This document shows, one piece after another, positions 34,893 through 44,412 of a DNA stretch of 64,000 nucleotides. Numbering within the stretch: position 1 is the stretch's first letter; the number at the start of each line of letters is the position of its first letter. The stretch covers positions 1 through 64,000 of the forward strand of contig CAYPPG010000002.1 of assembly GCA_964412555.1 (NCBI GenBank), read 5' to 3'. The stretch comes from CAYPPG01 sp964412555 (GTDB taxonomy: Bacteria; Hinthialibacterota; Hinthialibacteria; Hinthialibacterales; Hinthialibacteraceae). The notes beneath the pieces were generated by a model. It had not been told where the DNA came from. It made no database searches and saw only the letters and a program-made list of their open reading frames with translations. Position numbers and translations under genes: made by a program.

Positions 34893-34919
34893 GGGAGCAC
34901 GGGCATCCCTGCCCGCATC
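34893..34919. repeat. CGGGCA hairpin repeat, single copy
   Basis: GGGAGCACGGGCATCCCTGCCCGCATC, written as GGGAGCACGGGCATC then CCTGCCCGCATC, is a single copy of the 30-base unit at 24873-25190, in the same orientation as the copy at 14721. Lies ten bases after a stop codon. Confidence 0.7.
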
Positions 34920-35033
34920 TATTCACTAGCACTTTTCATCCATCCGTTACGCCCAATCGTTTTCATGCATGAGAGAGAACACTTGGTTTTCCTCCTCATT
35001 CCCGTTAAATTGAACTAAATTGAATTCGGGTAA

Positions 35034-35077
35034 AGCAAGTGTCTCGCTTGCCAATTGGATGCAGGCGTCCCGCCTGC
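35034..35077. repeat. paired hairpins before an epimerase gene
   Basis: GCAAGTGTCTCGCTTGC (about 35036-35052) and GCAGGCG-TCC-CGCCTGC (35061-35077), two adjacent hairpins. An open frame runs from 35055 through the second into the epimerase gene, but this is repeat sequence, which supports the later ATG at 35127. Confidence 0.65.
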
Positions 35078-35126
35078 TATACCCACGAACGGTAACCAAT
35101 GTAAAGTTCCTTATGGAGGTTTTTCA

Positions 35127-36047
35127 ATGTCACAAAACATATCTTCTAAAAAATTTGGCCCAAAAGGTTTGTTCGGCTCTTTTGGAGCCGGGATCGGTGC
35201 ACCACTGGAACTCGCAGTGCAGGTTCCCGGAGTACAATGTTTTCAGTTGCATGTGCCGGAAGAAAAAGATTTGACGCCCGAATGGGCAAAACGGGTTCGC
35301 GAATTGTGTGAACCGAACGCTATCAAAATCGCCCGATTCGTCATCGGATTTTCCGGACCGGACGGGGATCAATATGATTCTCCGAAGCGAGTATTGGAAA
35401 CAGTCGGATTGGGCGTTCCCAATCACGAGTTGCGGCAAAAACGGCTTGATTTTGCCCTACGCTGCCTTGAATATGGGCACGAGCAGTTGGGAGTAGATGA
35501 TTTTAACGGCCATTTGGGGCAGATCGATCCGAACAATGAGTTCTATGAACCGACGGTGCAGGCGATTCAAAAACTGTGTGATACGGTTTCACAATGGGGC
35601 GGGCACTACGACGTGGAAACCGGTCCGGAAGAATTCGACTTGCTGCACGGATTCATGAAAGCGGTCAATCGTCCTGGCGTGTTCCGAGTCAATCTCGATC
35701 TGGCCAATATCGTTCTCTATCACGGTGTTTGGGAACCCATCGGTTTTCTTCGCCAAATGCTCGAAGCGGGACTCGAAATCGGCGGTGTTCATTTGAAAGA
35801 AGGGATTCCGACGACGATGCATCCATCGCTGGACCAATGGAACGGGGAAGAAGTGCATCCTGGTCATGGCGTTGTGAACTTTCCGTTGTTCCTGAAGACA
35901 CTCTGTGAAAGCGGCTATGATAAAGAACTCGTCATCGAACGGGAAGTGCTCGGAGAGAGCGGAAAAGTGAAAGTCCAGCATATGTCCGAATCACTGACGT
36001 GGATTTATAGCTTGTGCCGGAATATCGAAGAGGCTTTCGCCGTTTAA
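35127..36047 (+). CDS. sugar phosphate isomerase/epimerase-like TIM-barrel protein
   Basis: 306 residues from the ATG with GGAGG 8 bases upstream. AP endonuclease 2/xylose isomerase-like TIM barrel. Metal-binding positions of the family are visible: Glu in HYDVETGPEEF, Asp in VNLDLANIVLYHG, His in GGVHLKEG and Glu in LVIEREVLGE. Lacks a signal peptide, so it works in the cytoplasm, unlike the Tat-exported protein before it. Probable role: isomerisation or epimerisation of a sugar or inositol derivative; substrate unknown. Confidence 0.78.
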   Translation: MSQNISSKKFGPKGLFGSFGAGIGAPLELAVQVPGVQCFQLHVPEEKDLTPEWAKRVRELCEPNAIKIARFVIGFSGPDGDQYDSPKRVLETVGLGVPNHELRQKRLDFALRCLEYGHEQLGVDDFNGHLGQIDPNNEFYEPTVQAIQKLCDTVSQWGGHYDVETGPEEFDLLHGFMKAVNRPGVFRVNLDLANIVLYHGVWEPIGFLRQMLEAGLEIGGVHLKEGIPTTMHPSLDQWNGEEVHPGHGVVNFPLFLKTLCESGYDKELVIEREVLGESGKVKVQHMSESLTWIYSLCRNIEEAFAV

Positions 36048-36139
36048 GGATTGGTTTTTATTGATAAGTATTCAATCCAAACAGTTGAAAATTGTTTATT
36101 CTTGCTTTCCTCCATTCCTTCTAGAGGGTAGAGAGTACT

Positions 36140-36297
36140 TCCAGTAAGAAACAGAAGCGTTTCTTGAGAGCCTGCAAGAACCTTCCCTGGACAATGTAAA
36201 CACACAAAAGGGAAAACCCCTGAAAGGGCGTGAGATAATAGCAACTCTACTGGAGAAGGAATTAAAAAAAATAAACCTCCTGAAGGGGCGGCAGAAT
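36140..36297. repeat. degenerate composite hairpin repeat
   Basis: Contains CCCTGGACAATGTAAACACAC, written as CCCTGGACAATG then TAAACACAC, matching the reverse complement of the arm B flank at 20755-20775, plus reversed hairpin words CCCCTGAAAGGGC and CCTGAAGGGGCGG. It is a decayed relative of the clusters at 20728 and 25279. Confidence 0.55.
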
Positions 36298-36301
36298 ACT
36301 T

Positions 36302-38065
36302 TTATCCTGCATTTTTGTTCTCTCGCTGAAGAGTGAGAACAAAATGCGCACCAGTTTTATCATGAGCTTTGAAATGCAAATTTCCTCCCATACCGCGGGC
36401 AAGCCTGCGGCTGAGCGCCAATCCCAGCCCGACGCCAGGTGCAGAGTTCGCTTTGTCGCGGTCGGATTTGCTGAAGGGACGAAATAAACGTCTTAATTCA
36501 TTTGAAGGAATTCCTGGTCCATAATCGCGCACAGATATAAATACATGGTTTTGATTATTTGTACTTTGTACATCGATACGTGGTTGATCAGCCGGAACCG
36601 CGTATTTGCAGGCGTTATCGATAAGGTTGAACAGGATTTGCTCAACGGCATCGGGGTCGACGTTTACGAAACACGATTCATCAATAGTAAATATCAGATC
36701 GATGTTCGCTTCAGCGGTGCGCTCCATCAGGCGCGGTTTTACACGCTCCAGCAATTCTTCGATTGGAAGTGTTTCTTTTCGGCTATTCACTTTCCCGCTT
36801 TCCAAGCGGGCATATGCAAGGACGTTCTCAACCAAATGCCCAAGCCGGTCGGCTTCTTTTTGCAATGTTTCGAAATAGTGTTGGCGTTTTTCGGCTTCCT
36901 GCACCATTCCATCAGCCAGCATTTCCGTATACATGCGGAATGTTGTAAGTGGGGTACGTAGTTCGTGTGTGACGGCGGAAACGAAGGCGCCCCTTCGTTT
37001 ACTGAGTGAAATGACTCCCGCCAATAATAAGGCTACTGCCAATGCCGCGGCGAATACACTACACCAAGCGATTATCAAAGCCATGGAAATCGGACTGAAA
37101 TTGTCTTGTGGCATGGCCGGTAGTGATCCGGGAATCAGGCGGATTGGAAGAGCGGCAAGCATACGGCCATGGTCGTTTTTTTGTATAGATACCACCGGTT
37201 CAAGTTCGGCATTCGGGAGCAAGGGGCTGATGGTTTGGAGCAAATCATTTCGAAGATGTGGCCAGTTCAATTGGCTGCCTTGTATATATTCCCGATTGTT
37301 GATTAGGATGCGTTTGGCGAGGATCAAGGAATCTTGAACCCAAATGGCCTTCAAGATTCCTTCTCCGATATTTGTCGATTCAACAACTTGATTGATTCCC
37401 TTATTATCGATTGCAATGGCTTGTTGATTTTGTGCGCGGAAAATCCACTCTCTCGTATTCAGGAACAATTGTCTTTCTTGGGATTCTACTTGTTGTTCCC
37501 TTGGAGAAACCTGTTCTACGAGTTCGGAGGAAACCGATGTGGTTTGGATGGGGGGGAGAGCGGTTCGTAACTGATCCGGTTCAAATTGACTTTGTAATTC
37601 CACCAAGTGATGTTCAAATTTGTTGATCTTGTCGTGTGTTGTATACCTGGATTCGGCTAGATCCCGCATATTACTGAGAGGGACTTGTGGGGAGGTGAAA
37701 CGGTTTTCAGGATCGAGTTGAAAATGAATCAAGATGTTGGAGGATTGAAATGTTAATAGCGGGGAAGGGATAAGAACTTCGCCCGGTTCGATTTCGGCAT
37801 ACATGCGGGTATAAGCCCGTTCGGTTGGATAAAAGGCCGTGTAGTGAAAATAGGGGCGCGCGCTTTCCTGTGCGATCAACGGAGCCAGCAACGATTCCAT
37901 GCGCCACATGGCTAGGCGAACATTTTCTTCAAGAATGGCTTGATTTTGCGCTTCCTTTCGGGATTGTCCCAAGTGCAGCACCGTTCGGGTCAGCCAGATC
38001 ATGGCGATGAGCGCGACAGCAAGACAGATACTGAAGATTGTCCAAATCCATTTCGTTCTCATCAT
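36302..38065 (-). CDS. membrane sensor histidine kinase
   Basis: 587 residues. Two membrane helices (about 7-27 and 325-350) enclose a periplasmic sensor of about 300 residues with no recognised domain. HisKA domain with AVTHELRTPL, phosphoacceptor His367; HATPase_c with NLIDNACKYA, DYGPGI and GVGLGLALSRRLARG. No HAMP domain is evident. The start overlaps the stop of the response regulator gene (ATGA), so the two are coupled. The whole operon begins with the VIT/vWA gene. Confidence 0.9.
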   Translation of the reverse strand: MMRTKWIWTIFSICLAVALIAMIWLTRTVLHLGQSRKEAQNQAILEENVRLAMWRMESLLAPLIAQESARPYFHYTAFYPTERAYTRMYAEIEPGEVLIPSPLLTFQSSNILIHFQLDPENRFTSPQVPLSNMRDLAESRYTTHDKINKFEHHLVELQSQFEPDQLRTALPPIQTTSVSSELVEQVSPREQQVESQERQLFLNTREWIFRAQNQQAIAIDNKGINQVVESTNIGEGILKAIWVQDSLILAKRILINNREYIQGSQLNWPHLRNDLLQTISPLLPNAELEPVVSIQKNDHGRMLAALPIRLIPGSLPAMPQDNFSPISMALIIAWCSVFAAALAVALLLAGVISLSKRRGAFVSAVTHELRTPLTTFRMYTEMLADGMVQEAEKRQHYFETLQKEADRLGHLVENVLAYARLESGKVNSRKETLPIEELLERVKPRLMERTAEANIDLIFTIDESCFVNVDPDAVEQILFNLIDNACKYAVPADQPRIDVQSTNNQNHVFISVRDYGPGIPSNELRRLFRPFSKSDRDKANSAPGVGLGLALSRRLARGMGGNLHFKAHDKTGAHFVLTLQRENKNAG

Positions 38066-38769
38066 GAATCATCCTCGAATCGTGCAAAGCGGTATCCTTT
38101 TCCCCGGATCGTTTCAATCAGTTGTACATTGGATCGATGATCGTCTAGCTTTTCCCTCAAACGGGCAATATGCATATCGATAGTACGGGTTTCAATACCG
38201 TTCGGATCGATTTGCCAGACGCGGGATAATATTTCTTCCCGCGTGATGATTCGGCCGGGATGATGGGCTAAATATCGTAACAGCTGGGCTTCCCGTTCCG
38301 AAAGTTCATAGAATTGGCCATTATCGAATTGGATAGTACCGTTCGTCAAATCGACGGTTGCACTCGGGAGTTTGATGCCAGCGGCATTCGATGGACGTTC
38401 CGGCGATCTCCTCATGACGGCTTCGATACGCGCGAGAAGTTCTTTTACGCTAAACGGCTTGACGACATAATCATCCGCTCCCATTTGCAGACCTTTTACC
38501 CGGTCCGCTTCTTCTCCGCGAGCGGTGAGGAGAATGATCGGTGTACTTGGACGTAGAGCGCGAACTTCCTGTAGAATCTCGAATCCATCCCGAATCGGTA
38601 GAATTAGATCAAGCAGAAGCAAGTCGTAACTCAATCGCAGAGCCAATTCCAAACCGGTCTCACCGTTTTCCGCCTCCGCTGTCTCATAGCCGTTGTAGTG
38701 AAGGGCATCGATGATCCCTTGGCGGATCGGAGCGTCGTCTTCTATGACTAGAATCGTGCGTTTGCTCAT
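38062..38769 (-). CDS. OmpR-family response regulator
   Basis: 235 residues. Receiver domain with Asp11-Asp12, phosphoacceptor Asp54 (LLLDLILPIRDG) and Lys104 (VVKPFS), then an OmpR/PhoB winged helix (about 140-232, FYELSEREAQLLRYL and IRGKGYRF). Partner of the kinase with which it overlaps by four bases. Lies 6 bases after the VIT/vWA gene, so it is read from the same promoter. Confidence 0.95.
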   Translation of the reverse strand: MSKRTILVIEDDAPIRQGIIDALHYNGYETAEAENGETGLELALRLSYDLLLLDLILPIRDGFEILQEVRALRPSTPIILLTARGEEADRVKGLQMGADDYVVKPFSVKELLARIEAVMRRSPERPSNAAGIKLPSATVDLTNGTIQFDNGQFYELSEREAQLLRYLAHHPGRIITREEILSRVWQIDPNGIETRTIDMHIARLREKLDDHRSNVQLIETIRGKGYRFARFEDDS

Positions 38770-38775
38770 GATGAA

Positions 38776-41070
38776 TTATGGATTCGGCATTTTGATCAAA
38801 ATCGTTTTTCCATCCACAGAAAGTAAGATATCTCCGCGTAGAGATATAGTTCCTTGTTGTCCTTTTGCCGCCAGAGTAGCAGCCAGTTCATAAAATTCAT
38901 CCGTGCCGAACTCGATGACAGTATCCGGCTTGATTTGTTCTTCCTCTTCAACAAGCCGGCTTTCAATCCAGCGATTATCTTTCTGATAAAAGGCTTTGTC
39001 GGCGATTTGTTGAACATTCGAAAAGGTGACTTGATTCATATTTTCATCATAAAGACGATTAGAAGTATTCAAGACTTGTTGTGATTTCATAAAATTCATG
39101 TTCATGCCTTGATTGACTGCTCCTATACCTGTTCGCGTATTCATCGCACGATTGACAAAATTACTTGTGGCTTCGGCCAGAATTTGATTTCGTTCTCCAA
39201 GATTGGTTCCTTCGCGGGCTAAAAATGCAGTATATTCTGTCAGGATTCCGAATTCAATCGAGAGCCGGACGATTTCATCCACAAGTTCTTTGACTTTTGG
39301 ATCATTGGCGTTCGGCTGTTGGGATGAAAGTGGATTGCCGTTGGCTCCCATTTGCCGGATGGCATCCACCATCAAGGCGATTTGCCGGCTGGCCCACAGG
39401 CGCGGTACGTACGAGTTCTTGACTGTGGCATTATCGAGTGCGAATCGAAACCGAAATGTTTTTGGAGCGCCATAATAGTTTCCGTGCAATAAGAATGTCA
39501 AATCTTGATCATCGAGGTATCGTCCAGTAACGATTAATTGACTCCCTTCGAATAAATCCGGTATAGTTCCTGGAATCACATCCCGAACCCGGCCGGGAGC
39601 CGATACTCCGGAAGCATCGGCAACTTCCAATGTCGGTTCGGCGAGAATCGGACCGCTGAGTTGATGAAAAACCTGTGAGACTTTCACTTCGACAACTTCA
39701 TTGGGAAGAACAAAGGTGGCTGTTGCCCTGGTTTCCGACGCGATTTTCTCGAGTAAAGGAGTATTGACATCTACACCGACACCGAAGGTAAAAATTCGCC
39801 GATTATAGGGATTCGATTTCATTGCGACATTCCGGATAGCAACTTCCGACGTTTGCCCGACCGTCGGCAGACCGTCGGTTAAAAAGAGAACGATCGGGAG
39901 GCTGTCTTCACTCGGCTTCATACGAAGCGCTTCTGTCAACGCATCGTAAATATTGGTACCGCCTTGCGCTCGTATTCTGTCCAAGTAGACGCGTGCCTTT
40001 TGCATACTCTCTTTCGTCTTGGGTACCGGTTTGTTGGAAAGCACGCCGATCGTGTTGCTGTAGGTGATAAGGTTAAATGTTTCACCTTCTTCAAGTGCAG
40101 CCAGGATTTGTTTCGCCGCTTCACGAACCTGTTCGATTTTTCTTCCGTTCATGCTGCCCGAACGGTCAAGGACGAGAGTGACTTCCCGCTTGAGAGAATG
40201 ATGTTCTTTTCTCTCTTGTGGCCGTTTCGGTAAACCGGCGAGTAACAAAAAATATCCACCGCCGGTTTTCGCGTCGGGATAGGCGAATAAAGAGGCTGTC
40301 ACTCCATCCTGCTCGAGAAGATACGATAACCGAAACGGACCGGGCTGTTTTAAAGATTCCTCATTGGCGCGAATGGATACAATATCGAGTTGATCGTTTT
40401 GAACGTTCGGACGAGCTGTTTCCGTCTCATGGCTGGGGGAATACACAGTCGATATTGGATGCTTGGATTTGATCCGAACCGTGATCTCCCAAGGAATGGA
40501 ATAATGGATCGATTCGGAACGAGGGACGATATAATCGATGCGATTTCCATCCGTTGGAAGAATTTGTTCATAGGTCAACCGCACTTTTTGAGTGCCGTTG
40601 GCTTCGACAGGAAAAACGCTTGTGTGGATCAAGTTGTAACCGATGAATTCCATAAGCGCGGGATCGCGGGTTTTCGCAACAATGGTGTTGTATATTTTCC
40701 CGGCTTCTTCTTTGGGAAGCATTTCCGCTGTGGGTTCCTGCGCTTCACCTTGAAAAGAAAAGCTGCGCACCACGGCTTCGCTGGGAACGGGGACAATCAA
40801 TTCTGCTTCCTCACGCCGTGCGTTGCGATTTTTCAATTCTATGTCCATCGTTGTTGTCGCGACTTGATTCTGAATCACGGCTCCCACCTCAATTCGGACG
40901 ACTTCGACGGGGATTGTTCGGTGTGAAGATCGTGTCGGAACTTGAGGAACAATCACATTGGAAGAAAGCGCCCTAGCGGACAATCGCTGGGATTGCGCCT
41001 GAAGTGGTAGAGAGAACAAGAATACGAATGTCATAATAATGTTTAGGGGGCAAAAAAATTTTCGAAACAT
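38776..41070 (-). CDS. secreted VIT and von Willebrand A domain protein
   Basis: 764 residues from the ATG at 41070, which has AAAGGAA 8 bases upstream and starts the signal peptide (TFVFLFSLPLQAQS). A VIT domain follows (about 40-165, with VVRSFSFQGEA and GKIYNTIVAKTRDP), then a vWA domain (about 285-460) with an intact MIDAS (DRSGSMN, TNIYDAL, FLTDGLP). The layout is that of inter-alpha-trypsin inhibitor heavy-chain-like bacterial proteins, which bind ligands or surfaces through metal. The C-terminal third is helical and beta mixed and unassigned. First gene of an operon with a two-component pair, so it may report to the kinase. Confidence 0.88.
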   Translation of the reverse strand: MFRKFFCPLNIIMTFVFLFSLPLQAQSQRLSARALSSNVIVPQVPTRSSHRTIPVEVVRIEVGAVIQNQVATTTMDIELKNRNARREEAELIVPVPSEAVVRSFSFQGEAQEPTAEMLPKEEAGKIYNTIVAKTRDPALMEFIGYNLIHTSVFPVEANGTQKVRLTYEQILPTDGNRIDYIVPRSESIHYSIPWEITVRIKSKHPISTVYSPSHETETARPNVQNDQLDIVSIRANEESLKQPGPFRLSYLLEQDGVTASLFAYPDAKTGGGYFLLLAGLPKRPQERKEHHSLKREVTLVLDRSGSMNGRKIEQVREAAKQILAALEEGETFNLITYSNTIGVLSNKPVPKTKESMQKARVYLDRIRAQGGTNIYDALTEALRMKPSEDSLPIVLFLTDGLPTVGQTSEVAIRNVAMKSNPYNRRIFTFGVGVDVNTPLLEKIASETRATATFVLPNEVVEVKVSQVFHQLSGPILAEPTLEVADASGVSAPGRVRDVIPGTIPDLFEGSQLIVTGRYLDDQDLTFLLHGNYYGAPKTFRFRFALDNATVKNSYVPRLWASRQIALMVDAIRQMGANGNPLSSQQPNANDPKVKELVDEIVRLSIEFGILTEYTAFLAREGTNLGERNQILAEATSNFVNRAMNTRTGIGAVNQGMNMNFMKSQQVLNTSNRLYDENMNQVTFSNVQQIADKAFYQKDNRWIESRLVEEEEQIKPDTVIEFGTDEFYELAATLAAKGQQGTISLRGDILLSVDGKTILIKMPNP

Positions 41071-41134
41071 GAGGATTCCTTTCGTGTATCGAGTTGGATT
41101 GACGTGTTGCAATTCACCGCTTTCCTTTATAGTA

Positions 41135-41160
41135 TACGGACGAATCGATTCTCTGTTTGT
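41135..41160 (-). promoter_or_regulatory. possible ECF-type promoter of the VIT operon
   Basis: On the minus strand: ACAAAC, 16 bases, CGTA, 65 bases upstream of the VIT gene. The AAAC core, spacing and CGTA agree with the better match at 45360; two -35 bases differ. A TATACT overlapping the CGTA could instead serve sigma-70. Confidence 0.35.
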
Positions 41161-41216
41161 AAAAACTGTGTAACAATGCACAACGAAAGATTCACCGAAC
41201 GAATAAGAGAGAAACA

Positions 41217-42227
41217 ATGCCGAATGTTCTCAAATCCTTACTGCGTATTTTTGTACTTTTAGTTGTCATTCTTTTAATTCTTATTTTTATCGGATGGTTG
41301 ACCATGTTTCAAATGCCTGGAAACAGTTATCGAGGACCGCTGCCTCCTCTTTCGGAAGACGCAAGCGCTTTGACGTATTTGTTGGAAGAAGATGTGAAGA
41401 AACTGGCGATCGACTTTTCTCAACGCAATGTCTATCATTACGATGAACTGTGTAAGACGGCTGATTTTCTGGAAGAATCGCTGCTGAATGAAGGATATCA
41501 AGTTCAACGGTATGGGGATGAAGTGGACGGGAAGACTTGTTATAATCTCGAAGCGGAGATTCTCGGTTCGGAAAAAGCCGATGAAATTCTAGTTGTTGGT
41601 GCGCATTATGATGCGGTGGAAGGATGTCCCGCCGCGAATGATAACGGTTCCGGTGTAGCGGCTCTATTAGCACTGGCCAGAGCGTTTACCGGACAGGAAG
41701 TATCCAAGACATTGCGTTTTGTATTCTTTGTCAATGAAGAACCGCCCTTCTTTCAAACCAACCGTATGGGCAGTTTGCATTATGCAAAAGTATGCCGGAA
41801 ACGCGGTGACAACGTTGTCGGCATGATCAGCCTGGAAACCATTGGGTATTATTCCGATAAGCCGGGCAGCCAGCAGTATCCGTTTCCGCTCAATTTCTTT
41901 TATCCCAAGACGGGTGATTTTATTGCATTCGTTGGTAATAACGCCTCCCGCGATTTTGTGCACAAAATCATCGGTTCGTTCCGTGAAAAAGTTCAATTCC
42001 CTTCCGAGGGCGGAGCGTTTCCAAGCGCGATTCCCGGAGTCGGCTGGTCGGATCATTGGGCATTCTGGCAGGTCGGGTATCCGGCAATGATGGTGACGGA
42101 TACGGCCATCTATCGTTATCCACATTACCACCGCCCGACGGATACACCGGATAAACTGATTTATGACCGCATGGCTCGCGTAGTGATGGGGTTGGAGAAA
42201 GTGATTGCGGAATTTGTGAATGAATGA
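41217..42227 (+). CDS. M28-family zinc aminopeptidase, membrane-anchored
   Basis: 336 residues. One N-terminal membrane helix (about 8-29) anchors it with the catalytic domain outside. Zinc ligands and catalytic residues fit M28: His130 and Asp132 (GAHYDA), bridging Asp142 (ANDNGSG), Glu174-Glu175 (NEEPPFF), Glu207 (LETIGYY), His near 305 (HYHRPTDTPD). Likely cleaves N-terminal residues from peptides in the periplasm. Divergent from the VIT operon with 146 bases between. Confidence 0.88.
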   Translation: MPNVLKSLLRIFVLLVVILLILIFIGWLTMFQMPGNSYRGPLPPLSEDASALTYLLEEDVKKLAIDFSQRNVYHYDELCKTADFLEESLLNEGYQVQRYGDEVDGKTCYNLEAEILGSEKADEILVVGAHYDAVEGCPAANDNGSGVAALLALARAFTGQEVSKTLRFVFFVNEEPPFFQTNRMGSLHYAKVCRKRGDNVVGMISLETIGYYSDKPGSQQYPFPLNFFYPKTGDFIAFVGNNASRDFVHKIIGSFREKVQFPSEGGAFPSAIPGVGWSDHWAFWQVGYPAMMVTDTAIYRYPHYHRPTDTPDKLIYDRMARVVMGLEKVIAEFVNE

Positions 42228-42254
42228 GTTTCCATAGATAATGGATAGAATTGT

Positions 42255-43286
42255 TTAAAGGTTCTTTTCTTTAAATTCATCGAATGACTCAGCCTTTATT
42301 GCGTGCTTAAACATAGTTTTCAATTTTTGGGGATCTTCGGTATTTTGAATCGCTTTCTTGACATCTTTTGGAACTGTTCGAAACCGAGAGCGTAATACTT
42401 CCAATATATTTTCCCGTAATCCCCTTATACGGCCTTGTTCAATCCCCTCCTTAGTCCCTTGTTGAATTCCCTGTTGAATTCCCTTTTGAATCCCTTCTTT
42501 TTTTCCTTTCTCCAGACCTCGTTTCCATCCTCTTTCTTCCGCTATTCTTTCTATACTCATGACATAAGGCATTCGTTTTACCTCCTCATCTTTCAGTATA
42601 TTATCCCAAAATTGAGTTTCCAACACTTGAGGCAATCTCATTACCCAATCGATGAAACGAAATAGTGCCAGTATTTCCTTTTTTGTATAACTTCTTCTAT
42701 ACAACATTCTAGCCAACAGCAATTTTCCATGATACCGTTTTTCTGGCTTTCCTTTCGTTTCTAATACCTTTAAATGCGTCATGACGACGATGGCAAATGG
42801 ATTATCACTTTTTTCCAATTTTAACAATTGGTCTTGAAAGTCCAATATCTTTGCCACCGGAAATTGAATGCGAACGTGGCTACCCAATATAGTATACTCG
42901 AAATGATTCGGTCTCCAGGATAGATGACGGTCGGCGAGGATCGCAAAACTGGCTGTTGGTTTTTTGTATTTTTCATAAATTCGATAATTGTAGATGTACA
43001 TTCGGCGGGCAAAATCCGTTTCTTTCTGTGATTGGACTTCGATATGAATGAGAATCCAGGATGGTTGTCCGTTTTTCAATTGTACTTCAACCAATGTATC
43101 GACGAATTGTTTTCCTGTAGGGGCATCATAGAGTATTTGTTGGAGTTCCTTATCCAAAAACCGGAATTTCTTATTCCAAGCGATTTTTGTATAGGCGATT
43201 GGAAAAAACAATTCCATGCATTTAGGCAAGAAAATCTCAACGATTTCTTTCCATGGACTGTCAAAATTTTCATGGGTGTCATTCAT
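42255..43286 (-). CDS. Rpn-family recombination-promoting nuclease
   Basis: 343 residues. PD-(D/E)XK nuclease fold of the RpnA/transposase_31 type: LVEVQLKNGQPSWILIHIEVQ split across two strands gives the Asp and Glu-x-Gln active site at about residues 60-85. A glycine/glutamine repeat (KKEGIQKGIQQGIQQG) and a short helical domain follow, typical of this family. Rpn proteins cut DNA and promote RecA-independent recombination. The gene appears intact; the fragment at 13049 is a relative. Such genes are horizontally mobile. Confidence 0.85.
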   Translation of the reverse strand: MNDTHENFDSPWKEIVEIFLPKCMELFFPIAYTKIAWNKKFRFLDKELQQILYDAPTGKQFVDTLVEVQLKNGQPSWILIHIEVQSQKETDFARRMYIYNYRIYEKYKKPTASFAILADRHLSWRPNHFEYTILGSHVRIQFPVAKILDFQDQLLKLEKSDNPFAIVVMTHLKVLETKGKPEKRYHGKLLLARMLYRRSYTKKEILALFRFIDWVMRLPQVLETQFWDNILKDEEVKRMPYVMSIERIAEERGWKRGLEKGKKEGIQKGIQQGIQQGTKEGIEQGRIRGLRENILEVLRSRFRTVPKDVKKAIQNTEDPQKLKTMFKHAIKAESFDEFKEKNL

Positions 43287-43379
43287 TTCTTGTGCGAAAT
43301 TATTTTGATAGTTGTCATTATGAAATATATATTATAGACTTGTACTCCTTTTTGAATAGGAAAGGAAGGTTTACGCTCT

Positions 43380-44243
43380 TTATCTTGTAATTTGTTTTTG
43401 AATTACGATAATGATATCGACGACAAGAAGTACTAGGAATCCTGCCAATCCCGTCATCCCAACCAGCAACTCGTTCCCACCTTTTAGCATTATTACAGAG
43501 ATGCCGTATGTTGCATTGAGTGTACCGTGAAGAATAGCTGCAGCAACAACCGATTGAGCTCGGATTCGGATAGTACTGAAGATCGGAGCAAGGAGAATGC
43601 ACCAAACCGTCATCATGAACACTCCTATGACAGGATAATGAGGATAATTATGCCCCATCAGGATCAACGGAGCATGCCAGATGCCCCAGATTATACCAAT
43701 GAAAATAGAAGATTTCCAAAATCCCAGATGTTCCCACTCTTTTTGTAAAAAGCCCCGCCAGCCCAATTCTTCTCCAAATCCCGCGACAGCGTTGATCGTC
43801 ACTCCTGCTCCTAGTCCCATAAAAAGAGATACCCAAACGGGATGTATGGGAAGAGTTTCTATTTGTTCTTTCATTGTCGCCATTTTTTCAGGTGAGATTA
43901 TATCTTTGTATCGCTCGAACATCCCCATCATCGAAGGCGAATATTCGATCTCAGGAAACAAAAGCGCAACGCCAAAGGCGGCAAATGCGAGAACCGGCAT
44001 GAGAAGCCAGGCAACAAGAAACCACCAATTTATGCGAAACGAGATACCCAACGGTTTAACGATCTTCTCTCTATAAATGATTTTTTGAACAATGATTACT
44101 CCGAAAGTAGGACCAAACATGAAGAGCGCACCAACAAACATTCCTTCAGGTGACTGCATTTCTCCATTCGTCCAATAAAGAAAACCGGCGAGTAACCATG
44201 AAAAAGTGAATGTGAAAAGGAGATACAATAAACTCTTTTTCAT
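43380..44243 (-). CDS. CPBP-family intramembrane metalloprotease
   Basis: 287 residues, about eight membrane helices. The Abi/CPBP motifs are present: GEELGWRGFL (Glu158, Glu159, Arg163), GIIWGIWHAPL (His190) and AAILHGTLNA (His239). These proteins cleave prenylated or other membrane substrates, and bacterial members are linked to immunity to peptides and stress. The ATG at 44243 overlaps the stop of the small RHH gene (ATGA); the upstream open frame is the RHH gene read out of phase. Third gene of an SPFH-RHH-CPBP operon. Confidence 0.9.
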   Translation of the reverse strand: MKKSLLYLLFTFTFSWLLAGFLYWTNGEMQSPEGMFVGALFMFGPTFGVIIVQKIIYREKIVKPLGISFRINWWFLVAWLLMPVLAFAAFGVALLFPEIEYSPSMMGMFERYKDIISPEKMATMKEQIETLPIHPVWVSLFMGLGAGVTINAVAGFGEELGWRGFLQKEWEHLGFWKSSIFIGIIWGIWHAPLILMGHNYPHYPVIGVFMMTVWCILLAPIFSTIRIRAQSVVAAAILHGTLNATYGISVIMLKGGNELLVGMTGLAGFLVLLVVDIIIVIQKQITR

Positions 44244-44410
44244 TGTTCTTCTTCTTGACGCGAATCTTGTTTTCTCCGCCGGTTGACCGCTTCGCGCAGG
44301 ATATACTCGATCTGCCCGTTGACACTCCGCAGTTCCTGCGCCGCCCAGGTATTGAGCTCTTCCCACAATTTGGGATCCAACCGTAAAAGAAATTTTTTCC
44401 GTTCAACCAT
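44240..44410 (-). CDS. small Arc-like ribbon-helix-helix protein
   Basis: 56 residues, easily missed because of size. It opens with KKFLLRLDPKLWEELNTWA and continues ELRSVNGQIEYILREAVNRR, the Arc/MetJ-like ribbon-helix-helix pattern: one beta strand, then two helices. RHH proteins bind DNA as dimers. It starts two bases after the SPFH stop and its stop overlaps the CPBP start. Small RHH proteins of this exact type are often found next to SPFH genes in other bacteria, but their role is not established. It may regulate this operon. Confidence 0.88.
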   Translation of the reverse strand: MVERKKFLLRLDPKLWEELNTWAAQELRSVNGQIEYILREAVNRRRKQDSRQEEEQ

Positions 44411-44412
44411 TA

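Noticed and set aside
35055..35126. Upstream extension of the epimerase gene
   Set aside because: It would translate a hairpin repeat; the ATG at 35127 has a strong ribosome site.
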